Shown: positions 1 through 8,125, counted from the first letter of the stretch. The stretch is 46,065 nt of DNA from SUG2458 sp963651465 (GCA_963651465.1 CAVJPS010000006.1:1-46065); one strand, 5' to 3'. Notes: generated by a model from the sequence alone, not told the origin. Translations and numbers: made by a program.

Positions 1-33
1 ATTATTTATATATATATTTTTATGGTGTTTTAT

Positions 34-62
34 TTGTAAAAACGACTACTTTTACTTATAAT
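34..62 (+). promoter_or_regulatory. Promoter of the HAD-rimO operon
   Basis: A -35 box TTGTAA at 34-39 and a -10 box TATAAT at 57-62 are separated by 17 bases, giving a predicted transcript start near 69. The rest of positions 1-108 is AT-rich and holds no gene. Confidence 0.55.
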
Positions 63-108
63 TCTTATAGACGGAAGGCTTTTTTATAACTTTTATTAAG
101 TGACAAGT

Positions 109-765
109 ATGATTAAATTAGTAATGTTTGATTTAGATGGAGTTACTCTTGATACTGAAAGTATCAATGTTACTTCAAAAATAGAAGAAGGAAAAAAATA
201 TGGTTTTAATTTAACTCCTGATATTGTTATTGGTGGCTTTGGAATGGGAGTAGATGCTGCAACTTTATATTTTAAAGAAAAAGTGGGACCATCTTTTCCG
301 TATTTAGAAATTAGACATAAAAGATTTGATTATATTATTGAACATATGAAAAAATATGGTCTTCCATATAAAAAAGGTATTTTAGAATTATTAGATTATC
401 TTGATGAAAATAATATTAAAAAAATAATAGTTACTTCTTCTCCTCGTAGTTATATAGAAGCTTATAAAAAAATTGATAAATCTTTCTTTGAAAGATTTGA
501 TAATATTGTTACTTTAGATGATATTAAACACGGAAAACCAGATCCATCTTGTTACTTAAAAGGACTAGAATTAGGTAATGTTAATAAAGATGAAGCTATT
601 ATATTAGAAGATAGTAAAGCTGGTGTTCTAGCTGGAGTTAATTCTGGTATTAAAGTAATATTTGTGGAAGATTTATTAAAACCCGATGATGAAATAAAAA
701 ATATAGCTTTTAAAGTATATAAAAATCTATTTGAAGTGAAGGATTTATTAAATGGAAAAAATTAG
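109..765 (+). CDS. HAD superfamily phosphatase, beta-phosphoglucomutase-like (HAD-IA)
   Basis: This is a 218-residue cytosolic phosphatase or phosphomutase. All four HAD motifs are visible: the nucleophile loop FDLDGV near the N-terminus, the Ser/Thr motif in VTSSPRS, the lysine in HGKPDP, and the acidic EDSKAG motif. The insert between motifs I and II is helical, as in the beta-phosphoglucomutase subfamily. The substrate cannot be read from the sequence. I prefer the ATG at 109, because MIKLVMFDLDG is the usual family N-terminus. A GTG at 100 is in frame and would add three residues. No strong ribosome-binding site precedes either start; a GGAAGG at 73-78 lies too far upstream. The gene overlaps the next one by 14 bases, so the two are probably translationally coupled. 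Confidence 0.85.
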   Translation: MIKLVMFDLDGVTLDTESINVTSKIEEGKKYGFNLTPDIVIGGFGMGVDAATLYFKEKVGPSFPYLEIRHKRFDYIIEHMKKYGLPYKKGILELLDYLDENNIKKIIVTSSPRSYIEAYKKIDKSFFERFDNIVTLDDIKHGKPDPSCYLKGLELGNVNKDEAIILEDSKAGVLAGVNSGIKVIFVEDLLKPDDEIKNIAFKVYKNLFEVKDLLNGKN

Positions 766-1318
766 CTTGCATGGTAGGACATATGATGTTGTTACTAAAT
801 TAAAAAGTAACGATTTTATCGATACTTTTTTGTGCTTGTGCAATAATAAAAAATACATTATTGAACAATATAAATTAAATGATTATACTATTCAACAATT
901 AGTAGAAAACTATTATTTGTTAACAAAGTATCGTATTAATACTACAATGCTCTTTGATTATAGTTTAGTTGAACGGATTATAGTTAAGGTTTACGTTGAT
1001 GAAAAAAGTGTTAAGGATTTATTAGATGATGATACATTTGAAAAAGAAATTTATTATAGATTATGTAATCTTATGAACGTTTGTAAGAAATATAAAATTC
1101 TTTTAGATTTCAATAGTGAAAATTTTATTTTCAACAAACGTATTTTGTATTATAATTCTTGTGTTGTAACAAAAGGTTACAATGAAAAAACCTTTAAAAA
1201 TAAATTTTTGCCAACTTGGATAAAAGATTATAGTCAATTGTCTTTTAAAGAACAAGAAGAGCAAAAAGATTTAATTTTGAGTAAATATAATCGTATTATA
1301 AAAATAAGAAGGAGATAA
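752..1318 (+). CDS. Uncharacterised protein with degenerate protein-kinase-like features
   Basis: A 188-residue protein that I do not recognise by name. It starts inside the end of the HAD gene (14-base overlap, GTGAAGGA site) and stops five bases before rimO. Residues 119-124 read DFNSEN and are followed by a hydrophobic strand. This has the D-x4-N spacing of a kinase catalytic loop (HRDLKPEN), but the HR pair is replaced by LL. Where the metal-binding DFG motif would follow, the sequence is YYNSC (133-137), without the aspartate. A strand with lysines (KKYIIEQY, 33-40) could be the remnant of the nucleotide-binding lobe. The protein is shorter than a full kinase or APH fold, and no glycine-rich loop is visible. 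The kinase relationship is inference; the tight coupling to rimO is seen. Confidence 0.7.
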   Translation: MEKISLHGRTYDVVTKLKSNDFIDTFLCLCNNKKYIIEQYKLNDYTIQQLVENYYLLTKYRINTTMLFDYSLVERIIVKVYVDEKSVKDLLDDDTFEKEIYYRLCNLMNVCKKYKILLDFNSENFIFNKRILYYNSCVVTKGYNEKTFKNKFLPTWIKDYSQLSFKEQEEQKDLILSKYNRIIKIRRR

Positions 1319-1322
1319 AAGT

Positions 1323-2633
1323 ATGAGTGAAACAATTAAAATTGGTATGGTATCACTTGGATGTGCTAAAAACTTAGTTGATTCTGAAATTGTTTTGGGT
1401 ATGTTTAAAAGTAATGATTTTGAATTTGTTATTAAACCAGAAGATTCTGATGTTATTATTGTTAATACTTGTGGCTTTATTGAATCATCTAAACAGGAAT
1501 CCATTAATACAATATTAGAAATGTCTTCATATGGTAAAAAATTAGTTGTAATTGGTTGCTTAGTTGAACGTTATCTTACAGATTTAAAGAAAGCAATTCC
1601 TGAAGTTGATTTATGGGTACCTATTAGAGAATATTCTTCTTTAGATAAAAAAATAAAACAATTAATGAAAATTAAAAATGAAATTGCTCCTTTTTATCCT
1701 TTAACAAGAGTTATTTCAACTGGTACTTTTAGTGCTTATTTAAGAATATCAGAAGGCTGTAATAATAGATGTACATATTGTGCAATTCCTTTAATAAGAG
1801 GATCCTTTAGAAGTCGTCCTTTAGAAGAAATTGAAGAAGAAGCATCAATGCTTGAAAAAGAACACTTTAATGAAATTGTTGTAATTTCTCAAGATACTAC
1901 TCGTTACGGAAGTGATATAAAAGGTCAACCTTATAATATTTGTGATTTATTACGTACTTTACTTGCTCATAAAGGCTTTGATTATATTAGATTACTTTAT
2001 TTATATCCAGATGAGATTAGTGATGATTTATTATATCTTATTGCTAGTGAACCTCGTCTTACTCCATATTTTGATGTACCTATTCAACATAGTTCATCTA
2101 AAGTACTAAGCGAAATGCATCGTCGTGGTGACCACGATTTCTTATTAGATTTATTTAATAATAGAATAAGAAAAATTGTTCCTAACGCTATTTTAAGAAC
2201 AACTTTAATAGTTGGTTTTCCTGGTGAGACAGATGATGATTTTAATGATTTAATGAATTTTGTAAAAGAAGTTAAATTTGACCATCTTGGATGTTTTACT
2301 TATAGTCGAGAAGAAGGTACAGTTTCTTATGATTTTAATAATCAAATTAATGAAGAAATCAAACAACAACGTTATGATTTATTAATGAGGGAACAAAAGA
2401 AAATATCTTATGCTTTAAATAAAAATCATGTTGGTGAAATAATGGAAGGCTTAGTTGTTGGTTACGACACTAAACATAATGTTTATTTATTGAGATCTGG
2501 TTGGAACGCTCCTGATGATATTGATGGAAAGATTACTTTTAAAAGTAATAAGAAACTAGAATTGGGTCAAAAAGTAAAAATTAAAATTACTAATGCATTT
2601 GTCTATGATTTAGATGGAGAATTGGTAGATTAA
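1323..2633 (+). CDS. rimO: Ribosomal protein uS12 methylthiotransferase RimO
   Basis: A radical-SAM methylthiotransferase of 436 residues, the usual family length. RimO adds a methylthio group to an aspartate of ribosomal protein S12. The N-terminal UPF0004 domain carries the three cluster cysteines C14 (GCAKNLVDSE), C50 (NTCGF) and C79 (IGCLVER). The radical-SAM motif CNNRCTYC (CxxxCxxC) lies near residues 146-153, and a TRAM RNA-binding domain occupies roughly residues 370-436. The GCAKNLVDSE signature and the ending favour RimO over MiaB or MtaB. The start is fixed by an ideal GAAGGAGATAAAAGT ribosome-binding site. It is the last gene of the HAD / kinase-like / rimO operon and is followed by a terminator. 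Confidence 0.93.
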   Translation: MSETIKIGMVSLGCAKNLVDSEIVLGMFKSNDFEFVIKPEDSDVIIVNTCGFIESSKQESINTILEMSSYGKKLVVIGCLVERYLTDLKKAIPEVDLWVPIREYSSLDKKIKQLMKIKNEIAPFYPLTRVISTGTFSAYLRISEGCNNRCTYCAIPLIRGSFRSRPLEEIEEEASMLEKEHFNEIVVISQDTTRYGSDIKGQPYNICDLLRTLLAHKGFDYIRLLYLYPDEISDDLLYLIASEPRLTPYFDVPIQHSSSKVLSEMHRRGDHDFLLDLFNNRIRKIVPNAILRTTLIVGFPGETDDDFNDLMNFVKEVKFDHLGCFTYSREEGTVSYDFNNQINEEIKQQRYDLLMREQKKISYALNKNHVGEIMEGLVVGYDTKHNVYLLRSGWNAPDDIDGKITFKSNKKLELGQKVKIKITNAFVYDLDGELVD

Positions 2634-2640
2634 TTAAATT

Positions 2641-2680
2641 GGTTACTATTATTGTATCTTCAATAGTAGCAACCTTTTTT
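2641..2680 (+). terminator. Intrinsic terminator after rimO
   Basis: The arm GGTTACTATT (2641-2650) pairs with AATAGTAGCAACC (2662-2674) with a small bulge, and T6 follows. Confidence 0.8.
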
Positions 2681-2773
2681 ATTCAATGTAATTATTATAG
2701 ATGCAAGTTTCTTAAAAAAATGTTTTAATAGAAGTGTCCCTTATAGAATTTATATATAAAGGAGGTAGCAATT

Positions 2774-3577
2774 ATGAAAAGAACATATTATTATCATGAT
2801 TTAGTAAATGATGATTTTGCAGGTACAAAAATTAAAACAAAAGATATACCCGAAAATTATAAATATGTTTCTAGAAATCCTTTTTATATATTCTTTGAAA
2901 TTATCTTAAAGATGATTGCTATTCCTATTTGTTTTTTATTTGAAAAGTATGCTTTTAAAATTACATATAGAAATAAAAAAGTTATTCGAAAATGTCGCAA
3001 AGAAGGATTCTTTTTATATGGTAATCACACTAACGGGTTATTAGATGCATATAATCCTTCTTATATTGCTTTTCCTCGTCGAGTTAATATAATTACTCAC
3101 GCTGACGCAGTTTCTATTAAAGGTATTGGTACTTTAGTTAAGATGTTAGGTGCTGTACCTATTCCTTCTTCTTATAAAGCAATGAAAAATTATAATAAAG
3201 GAATAGAAAAACTTATTAGTATGAAACACGTAATTACTATTTATCCAGAAGCTCACATTTGGCCTTACTATACTGATATTAGACCATTTGGGACTCAATC
3301 ATTTCATTATCCTATTAATACAAATAAACCTTCTTTTGCTTTTACAAATATATATGTTAAAAGAAGATTTAGTTTATCAAAAAGACCAAAAGTAGTTACA
3401 TACGTTGATGGCCCGTTTTATCCTGATGAATCTTTGCCACGTCAAGATCGTATAAAGAAATTACGTGATGATATTTATAATGCTATGAAAAAAAGAGTAG
3501 ATGAAAATCCTAAATATAATTATTATGAATATATATATGTAGACGATGCGAGCAAAATAGGTAAAAAAATAAAATAA
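2774..3577 (+). CDS. Lysophospholipid acyltransferase family protein (PlsC-like)
   Basis: A 267-residue membrane-associated acyltransferase. Motif I of the LPLAT family is present as NHTNGLLD (the HxxxxD catalytic pair). The later YPEAH occupies the position of the FPEGT substrate-binding motif but is divergent. A hydrophobic segment at about residues 36-54 (FYIFFEIILKMIAIPICFLF) would anchor it to the membrane. The family transfers acyl chains to lysophosphatidic acid or related acceptors. The divergent second motif leaves the acceptor open, so this may not be the main PlsC; a more canonical copy is encoded at 37554-38345. The start is set by AAAGGAGGTAGCA eight to ten bases upstream. The gene is monocistronic and is followed by the tRNA. 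Confidence 0.82.
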   Translation: MKRTYYYHDLVNDDFAGTKIKTKDIPENYKYVSRNPFYIFFEIILKMIAIPICFLFEKYAFKITYRNKKVIRKCRKEGFFLYGNHTNGLLDAYNPSYIAFPRRVNIITHADAVSIKGIGTLVKMLGAVPIPSSYKAMKNYNKGIEKLISMKHVITIYPEAHIWPYYTDIRPFGTQSFHYPINTNKPSFAFTNIYVKRRFSLSKRPKVVTYVDGPFYPDESLPRQDRIKKLRDDIYNAMKKRVDENPKYNYYEYIYVDDASKIGKKIK

Positions 3578-3591
3578 ATTTATACCATTTA

Positions 3592-3620
3592 TTGACTAAA
3601 GGAATTTAATAATTTAATAT
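3592..3620 (+). promoter_or_regulatory. Promoter of tRNA-Thr
   Basis: TTGACT (3592-3597), a 17-base spacer and TAATAT (3615-3620) predict a transcript start about five bases before the mature tRNA end. Confidence 0.7.
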
Positions 3621-3631
3621 AAATTTCAGAT

Positions 3632-3705
3632 GCCTTCTTAGTTAAATGGTATAACGGATCCATGGTAAGGATTAATCGCTAGTTCGATTCTGGCAGAAGG
3701 CACCA
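3632..3705 (+). tRNA. tRNA-Thr (anticodon GGT)
   Basis: A full cloverleaf can be drawn. The acceptor stem GCCTTCT pairs with AGAAGGC. The D stem is GTTA/TAAC, with the conserved GG in the loop. The anticodon stem GATCC/GGATT holds the loop ATGGTAA, giving anticodon GGT at 3664-3666. The variable loop has four bases. The T arm is GCTAG-TTCGATT-CTGGC. The discriminator base is A, and the 3-prime CCA (3703-3705) is encoded. It reads ACC and ACU. Confidence 0.93.
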
Positions 3706-3717
3706 TTTAAGTAAAAT

Positions 3718-3750
3718 AGGTTCGATACAATATCGAACCTTTTCTTTTTA
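3718..3750 (+). terminator. Terminator of tRNA-Thr, probably bidirectional
   Basis: A perfect ten-base stem (AGGTTCGATA at 3718-3727 and TATCGAACCT at 3731-3740) with a CAA loop is followed by TTTTCTTTTT. It also lies downstream of the convergent MFS gene. Confidence 0.88.
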
Positions 3751-3796
3751 TATAAAATAATTTATTTTGGATGAGAATCAAAAGATTCTTAAAATG

Positions 3797-5002
3797 CTAT
3801 TTGTTATCAAGTGATTCAATGTCTTTTGCTTTACGTTTCCTTGTTAAAATTAAATTTATTAACATAATAGTTGGAAATGCGATTGCAGAAAGCACACCGA
3901 TACTAAGATTATTATTACAGGAGCTGGAAACTAGTCCGGCTAATGTTGGACCGCCTGCACATCCTATATCTCCTGCTAATGCAAGAAACGCGAACATGAC
4001 AGTCCCACCATTTTTGATTGTGGCAGAGGCTTTACTAAAAGTACCAGGCCAAAGTATTCCAACTGAAAATCCACAAATACCACATCCTATTAGATTAATA
4101 ATTGGAAGAGGTATTAGCGAAATTATAAGGTATGACATTATACATATTATTACGCTAATAATCATAAAACGTTCTAAATCTATATGATCACCGAACTTGC
4201 CATAAATCAATCTAGACAAGCCCATTAAACAAGCAAATGACATTGGACCTGTAAGATCACCAATGGTCTTACTGACACCTAGTCCTTGTTCGGCAAAAAT
4301 AGATGCCCATTGACTGACAGCTTGTTCGCTTGCACCGGCACATAGCATCATAATCATCATTAACCAAAAAGAGGGCATTTTGATTAAATCCTTAAAGCCA
4401 AATCCTTTTTCACCTTTCTCATTTAATGAATTGATAGGGGCTTTGATAAATAAAAACAAGTTTACTAATGGAACAACCGCCCAAATTAAAGCTAATATTT
4501 TCCAATATTGTGTTCCAAATATAGCAAAGAATATAGTTGAAATTAATACAACGCCGACATGACCCCAACAGTAAAAAGAATGAAGAAGAGACATCGTTTT
4601 TTCTTTGTTATTTGATGGGCAAGCTTCGACAATAGGGCTTATTAAAACTTCAATTAATCCACCACCAATTGCATATATGATTACGGAAAGTAAAATTCCA
4701 ATAAATGCATTTGGTAATAACTCGGGTAAAAAAGTCAATGAAACTAATCCTAAGGCAGCACATATATGTGCAATGATAATAGATGTTTTATAGCCGATTT
4801 TGTCAATGAATACAGCTGATAGTAAATCAAGAATTAGTTGAATTAAAAAGTTGATAGTGATTAATAAAGTGATTTGAGATAGGGGTATTTCATATTGATT
4901 TTGTAATGTGACAAATAATAGCGGGACAAAGTTATTAACAATGGCTTGAACTATATATCCGATAAAAGAAGCAGTCATTGTGATTCTATAGTTATTTTTC
5001 AT
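3797..5002 (-). CDS. MFS permease, FucP/sugar-transporter-like
   Basis: A 401-residue major facilitator with about twelve hydrophobic segments and a central polar loop (around NSLNEKGEKGFGFKD). The HSFYCWG motif in helix 5 and the general layout resemble fucose-permease-type (FucP) transporters, so a sugar or related solute is the likely substrate; this is a family inference. The first cytoplasmic loop has DKIGYK in place of the usual MFS motif. The GC content is visibly higher than in its neighbours (some 60-base rows near 45%), and the ribosome-binding site is weak (GAAGTAAC before the ATG). Both suggest recent acquisition. It is a single gene on the minus strand, converging on the tRNA terminator. 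Confidence 0.85.
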   Translation of the reverse strand: MKNNYRITMTASFIGYIVQAIVNNFVPLLFVTLQNQYEIPLSQITLLITINFLIQLILDLLSAVFIDKIGYKTSIIIAHICAALGLVSLTFLPELLPNAFIGILLSVIIYAIGGGLIEVLISPIVEACPSNNKEKTMSLLHSFYCWGHVGVVLISTIFFAIFGTQYWKILALIWAVVPLVNLFLFIKAPINSLNEKGEKGFGFKDLIKMPSFWLMMIMMLCAGASEQAVSQWASIFAEQGLGVSKTIGDLTGPMSFACLMGLSRLIYGKFGDHIDLERFMIISVIICIMSYLIISLIPLPIINLIGCGICGFSVGILWPGTFSKASATIKNGGTVMFAFLALAGDIGCAGGPTLAGLVSSSCNNNLSIGVLSAIAFPTIMLINLILTRKRKAKDIESLDNK

Positions 5003-5417
5003 AAAAGTTACTTCGTATTATTAGTTAATATTATATAAAAAAATTCAACAATTATTTCATTCTTTGATATATGATCATTTATATTTTACAAGAAATCTTT
5101 TTAAAATTTTCTTATTGTTTAAATCCTTTCTTAACAATTTAAATTATAGTTGATAAATTAAAAGATACAAGCAGAAAAACAATTTTAACAAAAGCATTAT
5201 ACCTATAAGCGACGATTACTTAACAAATGATAAAATTAAATTAATCTTAGAAATATTAAAAAACTTATACATAGACACTAGATTATATATTTTTATGTGA
5301 ATATTATAAAGTGATGAAGATTGTTTGTTTTGTATCAAAATATTGCATATATGTAAAGCATATTATTTTACATATATATCAATTCAATTTAAAATATAAA
5401 AGAAAGGATGATTGATT
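5003..5417. other. 415-base intergenic region between the MFS and NifX-like genes
   Basis: No intact gene is visible. A stop-to-stop frame of 47 codons at 5157-5300 (+ strand, closed by TGA) has protein-like content (IPISDDYLTNDKIKLIL) but no start site, and may be the tail of a decayed gene. The promoter and inverted repeat of the downstream gene occupy 5347-5395. Confidence 0.4.
5347..5377. promoter_or_regulatory. Inverted repeat, candidate operator of the NifX-like gene
   Basis: Two perfect 11-base arms, ATATATGTAAA (5347-5357) and TTTACATATAT (5367-5377), are separated by nine bases. The right arm contains TTTACA (5367-5372), which forms a promoter with TAAAAT at 5390-5395 (17-base spacer). 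A protein bound to the repeat would therefore cover the -35 box. The regulator is unknown. Confidence 0.5.
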
Positions 5418-5750
5418 ATGTTAGCTATTACATACGAAAAAGAAACAAATTCTGTTTATCAACATTTTGGTGATACTGAATATTTTTATTTATTAGATGA
5501 AAAGAGTAATGAAGTTAAAGTTGTAGATAATGGAGGCTATTCCCATCGTGAATTAATACCATATTTATCTTCACTTGGTGTTACTACAATTATTTGTGGT
5601 GGTGTTGGTACTCACGCTATTGAATTATTTAAACAATATTCAATAAATGTTATTCCTGGAATATCAGGAAATGTTGATGAAATTATTAAAGCATACAAAG
5701 AAGGAAACTTAATTGGTGACTTTAATGCTATTCACACTTGTTCTCATTAA
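5418..5750 (+). CDS. NifX/NifB-type dinitrogenase iron-molybdenum cofactor family protein
   Basis: A 110-residue single-domain protein of the PF02579 fold (NifX, NafY and the NifB C-terminal domain). The diagnostic VYQHFGDTEYF near the N-terminus, the CGGVGTHAIELF segment and the IPG...VDEIIKAY helix are visible. The C-terminus ends in HTCSH, a possible metal ligand set. In non-diazotrophs such proteins occur widely and bind metal clusters; their roles are mostly unknown, and there are no nif genes in this window. The ATG at 5418 is chosen because GAAAGGA sits nine bases upstream; a TTG at 5412 is less likely. It is monocistronic, with a promoter overlapping an inverted repeat and a strong terminator. 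Confidence 0.8.
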   Translation: MLAITYEKETNSVYQHFGDTEYFYLLDEKSNEVKVVDNGGYSHRELIPYLSSLGVTTIICGGVGTHAIELFKQYSINVIPGISGNVDEIIKAYKEGNLIGDFNAIHTCSH

Positions 5751-5824
5751 TAATAAAATCATAAAGAAAAAAGTTAATGAAGAATACATACCTACCTTAG
5801 ACGCAACAATTTAATACAAAACAA

Positions 5825-5860
5825 AAGTCTGATTTAAATTAACAATCAGACTTATTTTTT
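5825..5860 (+). terminator. Terminator of the NifX-like gene, shared with the convergent permease gene
   Basis: A perfect ten-base stem (AAGTCTGATT at 5825-5834 and AATCAGACTT at 5844-5853) is followed by A and seven Ts. On the minus strand the exit sequence is also T-rich. Confidence 0.88.
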
Positions 5861-5867
5861 TGTAGAA

Positions 5868-7154
5868 TTATATTATAACAAATAACATTAATAAACTTAC
5901 TGTAATAGTAGGAATTGAGATTATAAAACCATATTTAATAAAATCAATAAAACTATATTTAATTTCATATTTAGCAAGTAAGTTAGTAAACATAATACCA
6001 GCTAAAGCACCAATAGGAGTTAAAAAAGCTCCTATATTTGATCCTATAATACTTGCGTATACATCTCCTAAAGATAAATTAGGAATATTAGCGTATAAGA
6101 CACTCATAGGAATATTATTAATCAAATTACATAATGCAAAAGAAGAATAACCATATTTAAAAATAGTTAATGAATTACCAAATGTTTCATATATTAAAGA
6201 AGTAAAACCTGTAATACTTAAACTTTCTACTATAATGAACATCGATAATACAAATGGTATTAATTCATATGGTAATCTTTTAATTGAATTAAATAATATA
6301 TATGGTTTTTCTTTTTTAATAAGTGAATATATTAAGTTAAATAATAATAACGATAAAGCACATATTAATGAAACTATATACATTTCAACATTAATATATG
6401 ACGATATAATTAAAAATATTAAACATACACCTAAGTGAATAAGACCGACTATTAATAGAAATTTATTGTTAATTTGATATTCTTCGTTTTCGATTATCAT
6501 AGGTTCTTTTAATGATTTTCTAAAGATTAATAATATTATTAATAATTCTGTAATCCCTGCTACTAATGTCGGTAATGCCATTACTTTTAAATAATCTAAG
6601 AAAGTAATGCTATATGAAGTAGCTAGGTAAATATTAGTTGGATTACCAATTATGAGCATCATACTCCAAGTATTAGCACCTACAAAACATCCTACTAAAT
6701 ATGGAATTGGTTTAATATTTGCGTTTTTACAAAAATAACAAATAAAAGGAATGAAAGTTAATATAACAATATCGTTAGAAGTAAATATAGTTAAAATAGA
6801 TGCAAAAGCATATATTGTTATAAATAAAAAATGTTGATTATTTTTAGCTATATTTAAAGCTTTATAAACAATATATTTAAAGAATCCAACTTCATCTAAA
6901 AATATAGATAAAATTGTCATTGAGAAAAATAATATTAATATCTTGATTGGATTAACACTATTATTAGTTAATAATTTATCTTTTAAATCATTTAAAGGAA
7001 TAATATTAAAACACAGTATTAGTATTGCTCCTATTAAAGCCACGATAATATAGGTATTAATTTCAAAATTCTTAATTTTAATTTTAGGAAAAAATAGGTT
7101 TGATAATATTAATATTAAACACGTTAATCCAGTAATAATAAGTGCAGTTACCAT
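5868..7154 (-). CDS. ArsB/SLC13-type anion permease
   Basis: A 428-residue integral membrane protein with about eleven hydrophobic segments. It belongs to the ion-transporter superfamily that includes ArsB, CitMHS and SLC13. The TSNDIVILTFIPF segment and the GNPTNIYLA segment are the paired hairpin motifs typical of these permeases. A second pair appears late in the protein (NNIPMSVL and IGSNIGAFLTPIGALAG), consistent with two inverted repeats. The substrate cannot be fixed; no arsR, arsC or arsA gene is nearby, so arsenite export is not supported. The start at 7154 has a GAGGT site on the minus strand. It is transcribed away from the YccF gene. Confidence 0.82.
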   Translation of the reverse strand: MVTALIITGLTCLILILSNLFFPKIKIKNFEINTYIIVALIGAILILCFNIIPLNDLKDKLLTNNSVNPIKILILFFSMTILSIFLDEVGFFKYIVYKALNIAKNNQHFLFITIYAFASILTIFTSNDIVILTFIPFICYFCKNANIKPIPYLVGCFVGANTWSMMLIIGNPTNIYLATSYSITFLDYLKVMALPTLVAGITELLIILLIFRKSLKEPMIIENEEYQINNKFLLIVGLIHLGVCLIFLIISSYINVEMYIVSLICALSLLLFNLIYSLIKKEKPYILFNSIKRLPYELIPFVLSMFIIVESLSITGFTSLIYETFGNSLTIFKYGYSSFALCNLINNIPMSVLYANIPNLSLGDVYASIIGSNIGAFLTPIGALAGIMFTNLLAKYEIKYSFIDFIKYGFIISIPTITVSLLMLFVII

Positions 7155-7267
7155 AATTAAACCTCACGACTTTGTTATAATACTCCTAATTATTACAATT
7201 GTTAATAACAATGATTAATAATTTTTTAATATAATTTTGTGTTCGCTTAATCATAGACTAAATAATA

Positions 7268-7296
7268 TTGCTAATATGATATTTTTATGTTATAAA
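7268..7296 (+). promoter_or_regulatory. Promoter of the YccF / DUF4064-like operon
   Basis: TTGCTA (7268-7273), a 17-base spacer ending in TGT, and TATAAA (7291-7296) make an extended -10 promoter. A 13-base direct repeat (ATGATATTTTTAT) starts at 7276 and at 7301. The second copy forms a hairpin (TGATAT/ATATCA, 7302-7317) just before the ribosome-binding site. Confidence 0.55.
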
Positions 7297-7330
7297 AAAA
7301 ATGATATTTTTATATCAGAAAGGGAATAAT

Positions 7331-7693
7331 ATGAAAACATTAGGAAATATTTTATGGCTCGTATTTGGTGGTTTAATTGCTGCTGTACTTTGTTTCATTC
7401 AAGGCGTATTTTGCTTTATTTCAATCATCTTTATTCCAGTTGGCTTCCAATACTTCAAATTAGGAAATTTTTTCCTTTGGCCAATGGGGAAAGAATTCAA
7501 ACCAGAAAGCCCAACAGGATTTAAAACAGTTGTTAATATCATTTGGATTATCTTAGCTGGTTGGGAACATTTCTTAATTTATGGTTTAGTTGGCTGTTTA
7601 TTCTGCATTACAATTATTGGAATTCCATTTGGAAAACAATATTTTAAAATCGCACGTTTTATCTTAACACCATTAGGATATACACTAGAATAA
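7331..7693 (+). CDS. YccF domain (inner membrane component) protein
   Basis: A 120-residue membrane protein made of two tandem YccF/DUF307 repeats. Each runs from a hydrophobic helix through an FCFISIIFIPVG-like or FCITIIGIPFG-like stretch to the closing (Y)FK-LxxFxLxPxG pattern. These repeats are seen directly at about residues 3-55 and 66-118. The family is widespread and of unknown function. The start at 7331 is chosen because AGAAAGGGA lies about six bases upstream; an upstream in-frame ATG at 7301 has no site. It is followed after 21 bases by another small membrane protein, and the two probably share a transcript. Confidence 0.85.
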   Translation: MKTLGNILWLVFGGLIAAVLCFIQGVFCFISIIFIPVGFQYFKLGNFFLWPMGKEFKPESPTGFKTVVNIIWIILAGWEHFLIYGLVGCLFCITIIGIPFGKQYFKIARFILTPLGYTLE

Positions 7694-7714
7694 TTTTCTA
7701 AAAAGGTATTTATT

Positions 7715-8125
7715 ATGAAAAAGGCTGCAAATATTTTATTTTTAATTGGTGGTATTTTTGGAATTATTTCGATTGTTATTTGTGCTGTAGCTGGATTTGG
7801 TTTTTTAATTCTTGCAAGTGATCGATTTACTGCGTTCTTTGTTCAAATGGGTGAAGACGCTGTTGCATCTTCGCCAGACACAGAAATTTCACCTGCTGAA
7901 ATTGCTGCATCAATACAAGGCATGCTCCAATCATATGCCGTAATTGTTTTATTAAGTTTACCATTTACAATTGCTTGTACTATTCTTGCATTTAAAGCAA
8001 GAAATACTAATAAAAAAGGTATATACATTGCTGCATTAGTATTAGGTATTCTTAATAGTAGTTGGTTAATTATCATCGGTGGTATCTTAGCATTAGCAGA
8101 TAAAGACGAAACTCAAAACATTTAA
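7715..8125 (+). CDS. DUF4064-like small membrane protein
   Basis: A 136-residue protein with four hydrophobic segments (about residues 5-31, 72-90, 103-117 and 114-128, the last two partly merged). A polar loop with acidic residues (GEDAVASSPDTEISPAEI) separates the first from the rest. The N-terminal pattern KKAANILFLIGGIFGIIS and the late TNKKGIYIAALVLGIL resemble DUF4064-type proteins of Bacillota, whose function is unknown. It starts 21 bases after the YccF gene with an AAAAAGGT site. A possible structured RNA or terminator follows. Confidence 0.7.
   Translation: MKKAANILFLIGGIFGIISIVICAVAGFGFLILASDRFTAFFVQMGEDAVASSPDTEISPAEIAASIQGMLQSYAVIVLLSLPFTIACTILAFKARNTNKKGIYIAALVLGILNSSWLIIIGGILALADKDETQNI

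Noticed and set aside
3632..3705. tRNA-adjacent integration site (att)
   Set aside because: No integrase and no repeat of the tRNA 3-prime end was found downstream, although the neighbouring MFS gene has unusual composition.
3771..4187. 138-codon open frame on the plus strand
   Set aside because: It lies opposite the MFS gene, has no ribosome-binding site and reads as the reverse complement of membrane helices. Similar shadows elsewhere were left out.
5418..5750. Nitrogen fixation function for the NifX-like gene
   Set aside because: No nif genes are present nearby, and this small domain is common in non-diazotrophs.
5868..7154. Arsenite resistance permease ArsB
   Set aside because: The fold fits the superfamily, but no ars partner gene is present, so a specific substrate is not supported.
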